Part shown: positions 34,559-41,461 of the stretch, in pieces
Numbering within the stretch: the first letter of the stretch is position 1
Layout of the letters: each line of letters opens with the position of its first letter
DNA from: Gammaproteobacteria bacterium
Lineage (GTDB): Bacteria > Pseudomonadota > Gammaproteobacteria > Pseudomonadales > Cellvibrionaceae
Length of the DNA: 64,000 nt
Direction of reading: 5' to 3'
NCBI GenBank assembly: GCA_021151835.1
Contig: JAGKWO010000035.1
Location: 1 to 64,000 of the forward strand
Made by a program: the position numbers and the translations under genes
The notes under the pieces: model-generated
What the model saw: the letters and a program-made list of their open reading frames with translations, nothing else
The model's database searches: none
Told to the model about the DNA's origin: nothing

Positions 34559-34660
34559 TTAACTAAAAAAAGCGCCGAGATAAAAACTAACCGACTCCCA
34601 AATCATTGCGAGCAAGATAATTAACAAACAACCGCCGCTAAATACCTGCAAGAGATTCAT
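34559..34660 (-). CDS. 33-aa hydrophobic phage protein
   Basis: Reading frame MNLLQVFSGGCLLIILLAMI then WESVSFYLGAFFS. ATG 34660 lies 3 bp after the ssDNA-binding gene stop. It is a pVII/pIX-like single-span peptide located exactly where Ff phages keep genes VII and IX (after gene V). Confidence 0.65.
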   Translation of the reverse strand: MNLLQVFSGGCLLIILLAMIWESVSFYLGAFFS

Positions 34661-34662
34661 AA

Positions 34663-34983
34663 TTAATTAGCTGGCGTAGATTGGGCTTTAGCTTGCGAAG
34701 GTGTCTGACCACCACGCAAAGTCACCGCAGTGCAGTGTTGCCCCATGCGGCCACCAGCCGCTTTTTTCAGGCGGGTTTGCAATTCAACTTGAATTGGATA
34801 TTTAGGCGCGCGGAGGGTGTCGTACACCTCGGGATCGCACGGCAATTTCATCATGACGATACCTTTGGCTTTTTCTTCTTTTTCATCGACTACGGCTTGG
34901 CCAACGTACAACGATGCGTATTTGGTGCCGTCAACATCAGCGATAGAAGCACCGTACAAATCAACAACCATGGTTTGGTTCAT
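34663..34983 (-). CDS. Phage single-stranded DNA-binding protein (pV-like)
   Basis: A 106-aa soluble protein. N-terminal beta-rich core (MVVDLYGASIADVDGTKYAS, then VGQAVV) and a Gln/Ser/Ala tail (TPSQAKAQSTPAN). Size, position before the small coat genes and the flexible C-terminus match ssDNA-binding proteins that coat filamentous-phage genomes before packaging. Family similarity is by pattern only. Confidence 0.7.
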   Translation of the reverse strand: MNQTMVVDLYGASIADVDGTKYASLYVGQAVVDEKEEKAKGIVMMKLPCDPEVYDTLRAPKYPIQVELQTRLKKAAGGRMGQHCTAVTLRGGQTPSQAKAQSTPAN

Positions 34984-34988
34984 AGCAA

Positions 34989-35249
34989 TTACCTTTTCAT
35001 TAAAAGAGCTGGTATTGAATTAGTCCTGCGCCCCAGCTTGTCAGCGCAGAATTCGGGAATAAAAGAGGACTCAAACCCACAGAGATTCCGCATAACCTCT
35101 TTTACGTGGGATGAGTCCAAGGCAGGACGACTAGGCACCTGATTACAAGCCGTTAATGCGGAATAGAAAAAGTAGGAATCAATGACCATGGCAATTAAAA
35201 CCACAGCAATAAAAAGCGTAAAAACATAGAGCAATGTTTTCTCAGTCAT
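34989..35249 (-). CDS. Phage early-region membrane protein
   Basis: An 86-aa protein with one N-terminal helix (about 8-29) and a C-terminal part with three Cys (ACNQ, LCGFE, FCADK). It overlaps the helix-turn-helix gene by 8 bp. The relic module has a 33-aa counterpart ending after the helix. Function unknown; an extracytoplasmic Cys-containing domain is predicted. Confidence 0.6.
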   Translation of the reverse strand: MTEKTLLYVFTLFIAVVLIAMVIDSYFFYSALTACNQVPSRPALDSSHVKEVMRNLCGFESSFIPEFCADKLGRRTNSIPALLMKR

Positions 35250-35478
35250 GGCTGTACTCCCCGCGACTGAAAATGGTTTTTCCGTTTTTTAAATCATCGA
35301 TAAAAGCGATAACGTTGATATAGCGCTGGCGGCCGATTTTTACGTGCGGGAGCGTGTCGTTCTCTACCCAGCCGCGAACAGTATCTGGCGTGGAGCCTAT
35401 GAAGGTTGCGAATTGCTCTTGCGATACAACCGGAGCAATTACAGAAAGGCTTACAACAATGTTTTGATCAAATGACAT
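35242..35478 (-). CDS. Helix-turn-helix DNA-binding protein, phage control region
   Basis: A 78-aa helix-turn-helix protein (SQEQFATFIGSTPDTVRGWV, then DTLPHVKIGRQR). Its nearest relative here is the relic protein at 26928-27164. ATG 35478 overlaps the previous stop (TAATG). The IGRQRYI segment after the recognition helix resembles AlpA/excisionase-like regulators. It may switch early to late transcription or assist excision. Confidence 0.75.
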   Translation of the reverse strand: MSFDQNIVVSLSVIAPVVSQEQFATFIGSTPDTVRGWVENDTLPHVKIGRQRYINVIAFIDDLKNGKTIFSRGEYSHD

Positions 35479-35738
35479 TACGCCGCATCCTTAGCAGATT
35501 TAATTTGCTGCAAAAATTCTTTGTATTTTTTGTATTCGGAAAACGGAAAGCTGATGAATGCGTTCGCCATGTAAAGCGAAAATTGCTTTTTGCCAGCTTC
35601 CATATCGTGGGTGATGTGCGGAGAGCAGATAGCTACGGAACCGGATGGCGAGCGGAGGATAAATGTGGAATTAACCGTGCAGGTCAGGTTCCATTTGAGT
35701 CCATCTGTGGACGTCAGGTGAGTTATCAAAACCGCCAT
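35478..35738 (-). CDS. Phage early-region protein of unknown function
   Basis: An 86-aa protein, first gene after the control region on the minus strand. It starts at ATG 35738 and matches the relic protein at 26668-26931 in layout (KWNLTCTVNS, KKQFSLYMANAFISFPFSEY). Conserved in both modules together with the helix-turn-helix gene, so the two probably act together. Confidence 0.6.
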   Translation of the reverse strand: MAVLITHLTSTDGLKWNLTCTVNSTFILRSPSGSVAICSPHITHDMEAGKKQFSLYMANAFISFPFSEYKKYKEFLQQIKSAKDAA

Positions 35739-35761
35739 TTTCTTCTAGCCTTTGTGGTTTG

Positions 35762-35780
35762 TGAGGTCCAATGAGGTCCA
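35762..35780. repeat. Tandem TGAGGTCCA repeats in phage control region
   Basis: Two copies of TGAGGTCCA (35762-35770 and 35772-35780), one base apart, upstream of the early operon. Such spacing of one helical turn suits a direct-repeat protein-binding site. Confidence 0.45.
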
Positions 35781-35782
35781 TG

Positions 35783-35818
35783 GCTTGGTTTTTAAACCTC
35801 AGTGAGCCAAAATGAACC
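35783..35818. repeat. Conserved 36-bp phage control element, copy 2
   Basis: Reverse complement closely matches 26596-26631 upstream of the homologous relic genes (GGTTCATTTTGGCTCA, then a short variable part, then AAAAACCAAGC). Conserved non-coding sequence between otherwise diverged control regions. Confidence 0.65.
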
Positions 35819-35864
35819 AATACATATAGTTTTGGTAACCAATACATCTACTAAATACTGCTTT

Positions 35865-35889
35865 CACTAATTATTAGTGTTTGCACTAA
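35865..35889. promoter_or_regulatory. Candidate repressor operator of the prophage
   Basis: Palindrome CACTAAT-T-ATTAGTG (35865-35879) followed by a half site CACTAA (35884-35889), just upstream of the repressor gene and opposite the early promoter side. It differs from the relic operator (AATCTAATATTT), in line with the different recognition helices. Confidence 0.6.
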
Positions 35890-35917
35890 CAATTACAAAT
35901 TTAAGTAATCTATACAA

Positions 35918-36190
35918 ATGAATGTATTAGATAGAGTGCGTCTATTAAGAACAATGGAAGGCATTAGCTATGTAGAGCTGTGCGAGCGGACGGGAATTGA
36001 TAAAAAAAGGCTTGAAAACGTCATTAACGAAAAAGCCAAAATCCGTCATGAAGAAATTGAAGCAATCGGCAAAGCATGGCCGGAGTATATGCTGTGGATC
36101 GCATATGGAATTGAAAAACCGGAAATGGGGCAGATTAGCCCAATGACAAAAAAATCCCTGGGTGACTTAGGAGCACAAGGGAGGGCCTAA
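35918..36190 (+). CDS. Phage repressor-like helix-turn-helix protein
   Basis: A 90-aa Xre/Cro-like protein, divergent from the early operon. Helix-turn-helix at about 13-34 (SYVELCERTGIDKKRLENVI). The C-terminal WPEYMLWIAYGIEKPEMGQ segment is shared with the relic repressor. In position and size it corresponds to RstR/Pf repressor C, which hold the prophage silent and give immunity. Confidence 0.8.
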   Translation: MNVLDRVRLLRTMEGISYVELCERTGIDKKRLENVINEKAKIRHEEIEAIGKAWPEYMLWIAYGIEKPEMGQISPMTKKSLGDLGAQGRA

Positions 36191-36230
36191 TTATTGCGGC
36201 CAAGGTTGCCAGTAGATGGAGGAAGGAAAC

Positions 36231-36605
36231 GTGAAATTAATTATTTCTATATTGATATTTGGCTTGTTGTACGGACAAGCTATTGCGGAAGAAAAACAAC
36301 AAAATGTAAATCACAGCGCGATACCGCCAGTGATATCACCTGATGATCCTGATATGCAAAAAACTGTACAGGATCACATCACAATCCTTAATACCAAAAA
36401 AGTAGATCACGTAACTAAAGGTATACGTATTGGCGGAAAGCCCGTGCCCAACCAAGAGCAAAAAGTTAAAGAAAGAATTTATAGAGAAAAATTTGATAAA
36501 AATCCGCGCCAAACAATTCCCCTTAAAGAATGCATTAAACCTAATGGCGTTATTGATAACGAAGTTAATGAATGCATGAATGGGCGGGTAAAAAAGACTT
36601 GGTAG
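36231..36605 (+). CDS. Exported protein with LKEC/CMxG C-terminal motif (prophage cargo)
   Basis: A 124-aa exported protein. GTG 36231 is preferred because GGAAGG lies directly upstream; an ATG at 36216 would bury that site. Signal peptide about 1-19. The C-terminal segment PLKECIKPNGVIDNEVNECM followed by NGRVKKTW matches the exported relic protein (27338-27907). The two Cys may form a disulfide. It is downstream of the repressor on the same strand and so may be expressed in the lysogen. Confidence 0.65.
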   Translation: MKLIISILIFGLLYGQAIAEEKQQNVNHSAIPPVISPDDPDMQKTVQDHITILNTKKVDHVTKGIRIGGKPVPNQEQKVKERIYREKFDKNPRQTIPLKECIKPNGVIDNEVNECMNGRVKKTW

Positions 36606-36631
36606 ATTCAGATTGTTAACAAGGATAAACA

Positions 36632-37228
36632 ATGGATTATTTGTTAATTTTATTAGTTTTTGTAGTAGTGCTATCAATACTATTTCCAAAGAAAAAGAGC
36701 CGATATGTATCTCGTTGGAAAAGAGCTAATAAAGAGATTGGCCAAACAACATCTCAAAATCAAAAACCGACCAAGTTGTCATATGAGAAAAATGACCAGC
36801 TTTCGATAACGCTAAATAATAAATATGAAAAACAGCGCTTAATAAATAAAACTGAAGAAGAAGTTTATAAAATAATTCTACGTATGATTTACCAGCACGC
36901 AAAAGGCCAATACAAAATCAATATGCAAACTAGCCTTGGGGAAACGCTTAAGAGCACTTACGAGGGGCATAGAACTATTAACAGCAAAAGAGTTGATTTT
37001 TGTATTGTGGATAGGGATTTTATGCCTGTGGCTGTCGTTGAGGTTAATGGTGCAGGTCACTACCAAGGTGATGCATTGATAAGAGAAGAGATAAAAAGAG
37101 CTGCAATTGAATCAGCAGGCATTAAATATATTGCAATTAGAGAGAACGAAAATATAAATGAAAAACTTGTTAGAGAGTTAGGTAATTTGTTTAAATCATC
37201 CCCTCAGCTTGCTCAGGATATAACGTAA
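36632..37228 (+). CDS. DUF2726 protein with N-terminal membrane anchor
   Basis: A 198-aa protein. One membrane helix at 3-18, a basic linker, then a DUF2726 domain (about 72-190): EEVYKIILRM, KRVDFCIVDRDFMPVAVVEV then NG, GIKYIAIRENENI. The D..........EV pattern resembles the PD-(D/E)xK nuclease core that this family is related to. Third plus-strand gene after the repressor. A membrane-bound nuclease-like protein made in the lysogen could act in superinfection exclusion or defence; that is inference. Confidence 0.75.
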   Translation: MDYLLILLVFVVVLSILFPKKKSRYVSRWKRANKEIGQTTSQNQKPTKLSYEKNDQLSITLNNKYEKQRLINKTEEEVYKIILRMIYQHAKGQYKINMQTSLGETLKSTYEGHRTINSKRVDFCIVDRDFMPVAVVEVNGAGHYQGDALIREEIKRAAIESAGIKYIAIRENENINEKLVRELGNLFKSSPQLAQDIT

Positions 37229-37560
37229 TTATTCGAGCAGGTTTTCTTAATGTTTGCCCAAACAAAAGTTACACCTAATTTAGATTTAAAGCTACTTCCC
37301 TTCTGTGAATTGTGGCTGGCGCACATGGGAACAATGTAAGAAAGATCTCTCATATTTTCGTCTTTGTGTGCAGGTCTAGTAACATGTGCACCGTGCAAGC
37401 CAAGTTCATTGCAGTCTTTGACGGAGCAAGAAGGAGAAGAGATATCACTAAACTGGAGCCAGTGATCAATCCAGTATCCACAGGAACAGTTTGATCTCAA
37501 TGAAGTTCCGTTTTCATTTTGAATTACTACGGAAGCTGCGACTGTATATTTAATTTTCAT
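37213..37560 (-). CDS. HNH-like zinc-finger protein (prophage cargo)
   Basis: A 115-aa protein with CSCGYW, SCSVKDC, LHGAHVTRP and SYIVPMCASHNSQKG. The pattern of paired Cys, a GAHV segment and IVPMCxxHN resembles HNH/treble-clef nucleases, where the His of GAHV and the C..HN pair hold zinc and the catalytic site. Without structure this is a tentative call. Its 3' end overlaps the converging DUF2726 gene by 16 bp. Confidence 0.55.
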   Translation of the reverse strand: MKIKYTVAASVVIQNENGTSLRSNCSCGYWIDHWLQFSDISSPSCSVKDCNELGLHGAHVTRPAHKDENMRDLSYIVPMCASHNSQKGSSFKSKLGVTFVWANIKKTCSNNYVIS

Positions 37561-37656
37561 CTAAATGATCTCAAAAAAACCGATTGTTGAAGCCGCTTAT
37601 AATAAGTTTTTTTTTAGAAAAAGAAGCCTTTAGATAAAGGCTTCCAAGTTATTAAA

Positions 37657-37881
37657 TCAGCCCGGGCTTTCATGAGGATCCTTACTTCTCGGGTAAGTGC
37701 GCTCTTCCTGAAAACGGCCATTTTCTTTATGGATTTTTACAGAAATGTCTTTGTTTTGGGCAAACTTACGGGTCTCCTGAATTATTTGCTCCTTTGTTGG
37801 GGCCACTATAGCTGCTCTGTTTGCCCCCTCTCTTGTAAGCTTCCAGTCTTTACCGTCTTTGGTAATGTGATAATCGTCCAT
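37657..37881 (-). CDS. DUF2188 family small protein
   Basis: A 74-aa protein fitting DUF2188: YHITKDGKDWKLTREGANRA, then ATKEQIIQETRKFAQNK-type helix and VKIHKENGRFQEERTYPRS. The fold is a small alpha/beta repeat of unknown function. It is the last gene before the right att site. Confidence 0.75.
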   Translation of the reverse strand: MDDYHITKDGKDWKLTREGANRAAIVAPTKEQIIQETRKFAQNKDISVKIHKENGRFQEERTYPRSKDPHESPG

Positions 37882-38249
37882 ATCATAACCTCGCTAATTG
37901 AGTTGATAATTACTGCACACTTATGCAGCAATTACAAAACTATACCTATTTTTTACAAAACTCAACTGAAAAAAAGCTACATTTTGTGGGGAACTTTTTA
38001 AAAAATACCATATATAGGGGTATATGCTAATTGGGAGCTTTAAGTGATGTTCATAACTCATTGATTAATAAGAATCGACGCGACCGTCCCTATGTATGGA
38101 AATGCATTTTTTTTATAAGATATTTTTTATGCAAATCACCAATTTGCAATCCATAATTCCACCATTCATAATGGCGCACTAAGGTTCAGTGTGGTTTCAA
38201 GCTATTGATTTTATTAGAATTGAGGTTTGATGAGTGCAGGTTATCAGCT
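37882..38249. other. AT-rich right arm of the prophage
   Basis: A 368-base non-coding stretch leading to attR. It includes a segment (38183-38217, GGTTCAGTGTGGTTTCAAGC...) repeated with 30 of 35 matches at 41344-41378. Probably carries integrase arm sites. No gene seen. Confidence 0.5.
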
Positions 38250-38289
38250 CTCATAATGCTGGGGTCGGCGGTTCAAGTCCGCCTCTAGC
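38250..38289. repeat. attR, 40-bp direct repeat
   Basis: Exact copy of 28138-28177. It is followed by TACCA, which would complete a normal tRNA end (A73 and CCA), and then by a strong terminator, suggesting this flank is the original 3' end of the tRNA-Met gene. Confidence 0.9.
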
Positions 38290-38301
38290 TACCATATTCT
38301 G

Positions 38302-38340
38302 AAAGGGTTAGCAGGTTAAATCTGCTAACCCTTTTTCTTT
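38302..38340 (+). terminator. Strong terminator, probably the original tRNA-Met terminator
   Basis: A perfect 13-bp stem AAAGGGTTAGCAG/CTGCTAACCCTTT with a 7-nt loop, followed by TTCTTT. It is 12 bp past the CCA at attR, the normal place for a tRNA terminator. The prophage has moved it 10 kb from the tRNA. Confidence 0.8.
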
Positions 38341-38367
38341 ATCCCGCCCATAAAAAATCCACAATAG

Positions 38368-38962
38368 TTAGATTTTTGATTCTTGTCCTTCATGATCTTG
38401 TTCCATTTCATCCAATATCAGCGCCATATGCTCTTCGATAGTTTTAGTAAAGCTCGTAATCAGTTGCTGTAAATAACGAACCTCAGGTAAAGCTCTTTCC
38501 CTCTGTTGGTCAAGGTAAAATACCTATCTCCCTCCAGCTTTCGATAGATGTTGGTTTTATTTTGAGAAACAAATGATGTACCAAGTCATTTCGTTGCTTC
38601 AGTATTTCAGCCAGAGCATTCCTGCGAGCCTCATGATGAGAGGGGTTGTCTGGATTGTGCTCAATGGTGAGGGAGTACGAAACTACAATTTCCGTCGAAT
38701 CTAGATGGCCTGATTCACTATTGGTAAACGAGTTGTGGAAGTTTTCAATAAATACCCCCAGGGCGTGCCCTAAGGTTTTATTTTTTATAGCTTTAGCTTG
38801 GCGGTCAACAACCGTTTTTAGCTGACTGATTGGGGCAGAAACCTTTCCGTTTGCAATAATAAACTTCAGTAAAATTTCAAGGTGTTGAAAGAGCAGCATA
38901 TTCCTTCCTATTTTCCTGTGCACTTCATTTCTTGCTTGCTCCAATTCATCTTGGCTTTCCAT
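38368..38962 (-). pseudogene. HEPN-domain protein, frameshifted
   Basis: The first frame (38962 to 38510, 150 aa) has a helical HEPN-like domain ending in LKQRNDLVHHLF; RNDLVH is the HEPN Rx4-6H catalytic-type motif. It stops at 38510. A second frame shifted by one base continues without break from about 38520 to TAA at 38368 with well-formed sequence (YLDQQRERALPEVRYLQQLI, then TSFTKTIEEHMALILDEMEQ). A single extra G near 38520 (ATAGGTATTTT) would explain it. The complete protein would be about 197 aa. Either a true pseudogene or a sequencing error. Confidence 0.7.
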
Positions 38963-38974
38963 AACAATCCCCAT

Positions 38975-39292
38975 TCATAAGTCATTGCAGAAGGGCAAAG
39001 ATACCACTTGCTACATCGTGCGGACAAAAGAATATATATATCCCTCATCGGTAGCTCTGCATTGATAACGGTTTCGTAGTGCAAGAATATCTATGTAATT
39101 GATAAAAATGTGAGTTGCCAAATTTTATATTTTGGGTTAATAAGGTCTGGCTACGATAAATGGCGAAGTGATTTAATCGTGGACTGATTTTTGCTGCCAA
39201 GGAAAGTCAGTGAATTAAGATTTAAGTGGCGCATATAATTTGATTGAAAAAGTGTTTTTGTAAATATCAGCAATTAAAAAGGAAGTGTAATT
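38975..39292. other. Intergenic region between divergent island genes
   Basis: About 320 AT-rich bases that should hold the promoters of the HEPN gene (leftward) and the GNAT-like gene (rightward). AAAGGAAG lies before ATG 39293. No gene or clear repeat seen. Confidence 0.4.
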
Positions 39293-39817
39293 ATGTTAGC
39301 GACACATGTGGATGCAGAAAAAAGATATGAAGTTCTACGAAAGACCGCGTTGGAAATTGCATATAGCGGATTGTCCCCTCAAGAAAAATCCATTTTTAAA
39401 TTAGAAACCATAACGCAAGCCGCATTAGCTGAAACTGTTAATTGGGCAAAGTCAGCGACTAGAAGGGTGGATTGGGACTGGCTTGGTGGTTATTCAGCTT
39501 TTAAATTCCGATATCCTAAACGATTTGAGACGGCAATTTGGTATAAAGAAAGCCTTATCAGTTTATCGATGGGGCGCCCCACTTTTAATGGCAATTCTCT
39601 CAGGTTGGATTTTGTAGAAGCTAGCCCAAAAGATCTTGGCGAAAGGCCATCGGTATTTAATGAGGTTTTAATTGCATATGGTATTTATGCAAGAATGATA
39701 AATGCCAAGCAAATTCGAATTATGAATCCTATCAATAGCGAAGTTAAAAAATACTACGAGTCATTTGGGTATACATATATTGCAAAGAACGACTACCTTT
39801 TTAGAGAGGTGAACTAA
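39293..39817 (+). CDS. GNAT-like acetyltransferase-fold protein
   Basis: A 174-aa protein. The N-terminal half (1-100) is helical then beta and not recognised. The C-terminal half has the end of a GNAT fold: FNEVLIAYGIYARMINAKQI, then RIMNPINSEVKKYYESFGYTYI, i.e. strand, P-containing turn, and the YYxxxGF helix-strand of N-acetyltransferases. The Q/RxxGxG/A acetyl-CoA loop is not evident, so activity is doubtful. First of three tightly packed genes. Confidence 0.6.
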   Translation: MLATHVDAEKRYEVLRKTALEIAYSGLSPQEKSIFKLETITQAALAETVNWAKSATRRVDWDWLGGYSAFKFRYPKRFETAIWYKESLISLSMGRPTFNGNSLRLDFVEASPKDLGERPSVFNEVLIAYGIYARMINAKQIRIMNPINSEVKKYYESFGYTYIAKNDYLFREVN

Positions 39818-40008
39818 TGAATGATATCGAAAAAGCCCGCAAGAAAAAGAGAGATGCCAATGGTTGGACCTTGGAGGAAATTAAAAGAAAAGCGCAACAG
39901 GAAAGAGATGCATACAAGAAATTAAGTGAATGCGAGCCTGATGCTTTGGCTTCCGGTAAAGATATGAAAAAAATTTTAGAGGAAAAGGACGATGAAAAAG
40001 ACGATTAA
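39817..40008 (+). CDS. 63-aa charged protein, second gene of a coupled trio
   Basis: Starts at ATG 39817, overlapping the GNAT-like stop (TAATG). It is highly charged and helical (KARKKKRDANGWTLEEIKRK at the start, EEKDDEKDD at the end), suggesting a basic N-terminal and acidic C-terminal part. No family recognised. Size and coupling fit an antitoxin or a small partner. Confidence 0.6.
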   Translation: MNDIEKARKKKRDANGWTLEEIKRKAQQERDAYKKLSECEPDALASGKDMKKILEEKDDEKDD

Positions 40009-40147
40009 GCCTCCGATGCTTGATAGTGAAAAGCAGGTAAAACCTATGGTTGGGGAAACTTCACCAGAGGAAGCAAAATTAAAAGGTGCAATGTTTGCCG
40101 CTCAGGAGCGAGCGAGAATTGAGGCTGCGAAGAAATTAAGGAAATAG
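39992..40147 (+). CDS. 51-aa charged protein, third gene of the trio
   Basis: Reading frame MKKTIKPPMLDSEKQVKPMV, then GETSPEEAKLKGAMFAAQER and ARIEAAKKLRK. ATG 39992 has GAGGAAAAGG upstream and overlaps the previous gene by 17 bp. The second half is a Lys/Ala helix. It is too short for standard gene calling but its coding frame is supported by tight overlap and composition. Confidence 0.55.
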   Translation: MKKTIKPPMLDSEKQVKPMVGETSPEEAKLKGAMFAAQERARIEAAKKLRK

Positions 40148-40268
40148 ACTTTTCTGCTTCAAGGAAATGTTTCTATCGTGTTTTTTAATGGGTAGAGAAA
40201 AATTTCGAAGAGAGGGAGTGTAAGCTCCCTTGGAAAATAAAATTTGGACCAATTTGTGGGAAAGCTAA

Positions 40269-41234
40269 TTAAGCTGGCGCACTATTATTTTCAATTACTA
40301 ATATTGCAGTATTAGTGGTCAGTCTGGCACTGTAATAATGAGGCTGCTCTCCAGTATCAATGCCAAGAGCTCCTTTTAAGGCGGAGATTAAAATTTCCTC
40401 AAAAAGAAAAATTGCATCAGGTAAAAAAGACTCTAATTCAGCTGACAAAGATGCACCATGAACAATTTGTCTTAAGTCCCACATATTTTTTGCTTCTTTT
40501 GCGGGAACAGAAAAAGACAATAAATATTTTTCCATTTTCATTCGAGCATGAGGTCGCGTCTCTGTTTTGCCGCACTCACATCGGCGCTCTATATATTCAG
40601 CTGTTCCATATTCTCCGCATAGAATTTCTAAGCATGTCCAATACAAAAGATATTTGTCGACAAGTAATTGTTCGGACAGGCCCTTTCTGAACCAATGTAA
40701 AGCTTTATCTAGTTTGCGATTACTATTTATATTTAAATTGTTAGCAGATAGCCATCCTGATGTAACACCAGTAATAGTGGCATCCATTGCTGTTATATTT
40801 AATAATGCACCCAAAAAAGGTGCGCCAACAAAAGTCTGCATCACGCCTTCACGTTCAGATGGAAATCCTCTTGTATTTCCAGGGAAAACAGGCCCTAAAG
40901 AAAAAAAAGAAATGCGATCAATAATATTATGGAAAATACTTTCACCAAATATTTGCGGTAAGCTTGCATCAACAGGAGCTTCTACTTCACAAGCCAGAAT
41001 GCAAAATTCAAAAACAGTGTGCCCGATGGAGAAACTGGCAGGAAGCTCCAACCCGGATCTAGATTCTTTCTTAAAATAAAACTTAAATGAATTTACAATA
41101 AGAGGTTTATTTTCATCATAATCAATCAAGGATTCGTATTTCAAAGTCTCAGGTATTCTCTCAGCAGAAACATAGGGTGTAACAAGTGCTTTGGATACGG
41201 CTATTTCAAACTCGATAAACCAGACATTGGGCAT
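40269..41234 (-). CDS. MauJ-like HEPN-domain protein
   Basis: A 321-aa protein. The C-terminal half (about 175-290) looks like an Apea/MauJ-type HEPN domain: LDKALHWFRKGLSEQLLVDK, LLYWTCLEILCGEYG, then a CECGKTE zinc-ribbon-like insert and NMWDLRQIVHGASLS. The R-x3-H in LRQIVHG corresponds to the HEPN Rx4-6H motif, one residue short. HEPN proteins are often RNases in defence or toxin systems; MauJ-named proteins have no proven activity. It is convergent with the GNAT-like trio. Confidence 0.6.
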   Translation of the reverse strand: MPNVWFIEFEIAVSKALVTPYVSAERIPETLKYESLIDYDENKPLIVNSFKFYFKKESRSGLELPASFSIGHTVFEFCILACEVEAPVDASLPQIFGESIFHNIIDRISFFSLGPVFPGNTRGFPSEREGVMQTFVGAPFLGALLNITAMDATITGVTSGWLSANNLNINSNRKLDKALHWFRKGLSEQLLVDKYLLYWTCLEILCGEYGTAEYIERRCECGKTETRPHARMKMEKYLLSFSVPAKEAKNMWDLRQIVHGASLSAELESFLPDAIFLFEEILISALKGALGIDTGEQPHYYSARLTTNTAILVIENNSAPA

Positions 41235-41343
41235 AACTTCTCTCCGTGATCAAAAATATCAACCATTCAGATAGTAGCAGAAGCGATAATTAACAATCAC
41301 CGATTGGCTCTCTAAAATACCGCTATTTATAACTGCGAGCACG

Positions 41344-41446
41344 GGCTCAGTGTGGTTTTAAGTTTTTGATTTTATTGGTACAGGGATTTGGTGGCGACAA
41401 GTTCTCTAAAAATACCAAGGCCACCGGTTTTCGTCCGCCTCTAGGT
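41344..41446. repeat. Decayed att-like site (tRNA 3'-end and phage-arm similarity)
   Basis: 41344-41378 matches the prophage right arm (38183-38217) at 30 of 35 positions. At similar spacing follows ...CCGGTTTTCGTCCGCCTCTAG, matching the tRNA 3' core (GTCCGCCTCTAG, 12 bases exact). It appears to be an old right att site. The 353-base gap to aroA contains nothing else except a possible terminator. Confidence 0.6.
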
Positions 41447-41461
41447 CTCGTACATAAATAA

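Larger units (their letters stand above)
28138..38289. mobile_element. Inovirus (filamentous phage) prophage integrated in tRNA-Met
   Basis: About 10.1 kb between the att repeats. On the minus strand, in transcription order: early control genes, membrane protein, ssDNA-binding protein, small coat proteins, major coat, 24-aa coat, pIII-like, pVI-like, Zot/pI, Rep, integrase. The repressor and right-end cargo are on the plus strand. This is a full filamentous-phage set with no pIV secretin, so host secretin use is expected, as in Pf and CTX phages. All frames are open. Confidence 0.92.
38290..41446. mobile_element. Island between attR and a decayed att-like site
   Basis: About 3.15 kb with a frameshifted HEPN gene, a GNAT-like gene and two tiny coupled genes, and a MauJ-like HEPN protein. 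The right boundary has an att-like sequence related to both tRNA end and phage arm. Gene content is AT-richer than aroA next door. It may be the remains of an earlier element in the same hotspot. Confidence 0.5.

Noticed and set aside
41344..41446. Functional attachment site for the present prophage
   Set aside because: Only 12 contiguous bases of the 40-bp core remain; the exact repeat at 38250-38289 is the working right end.
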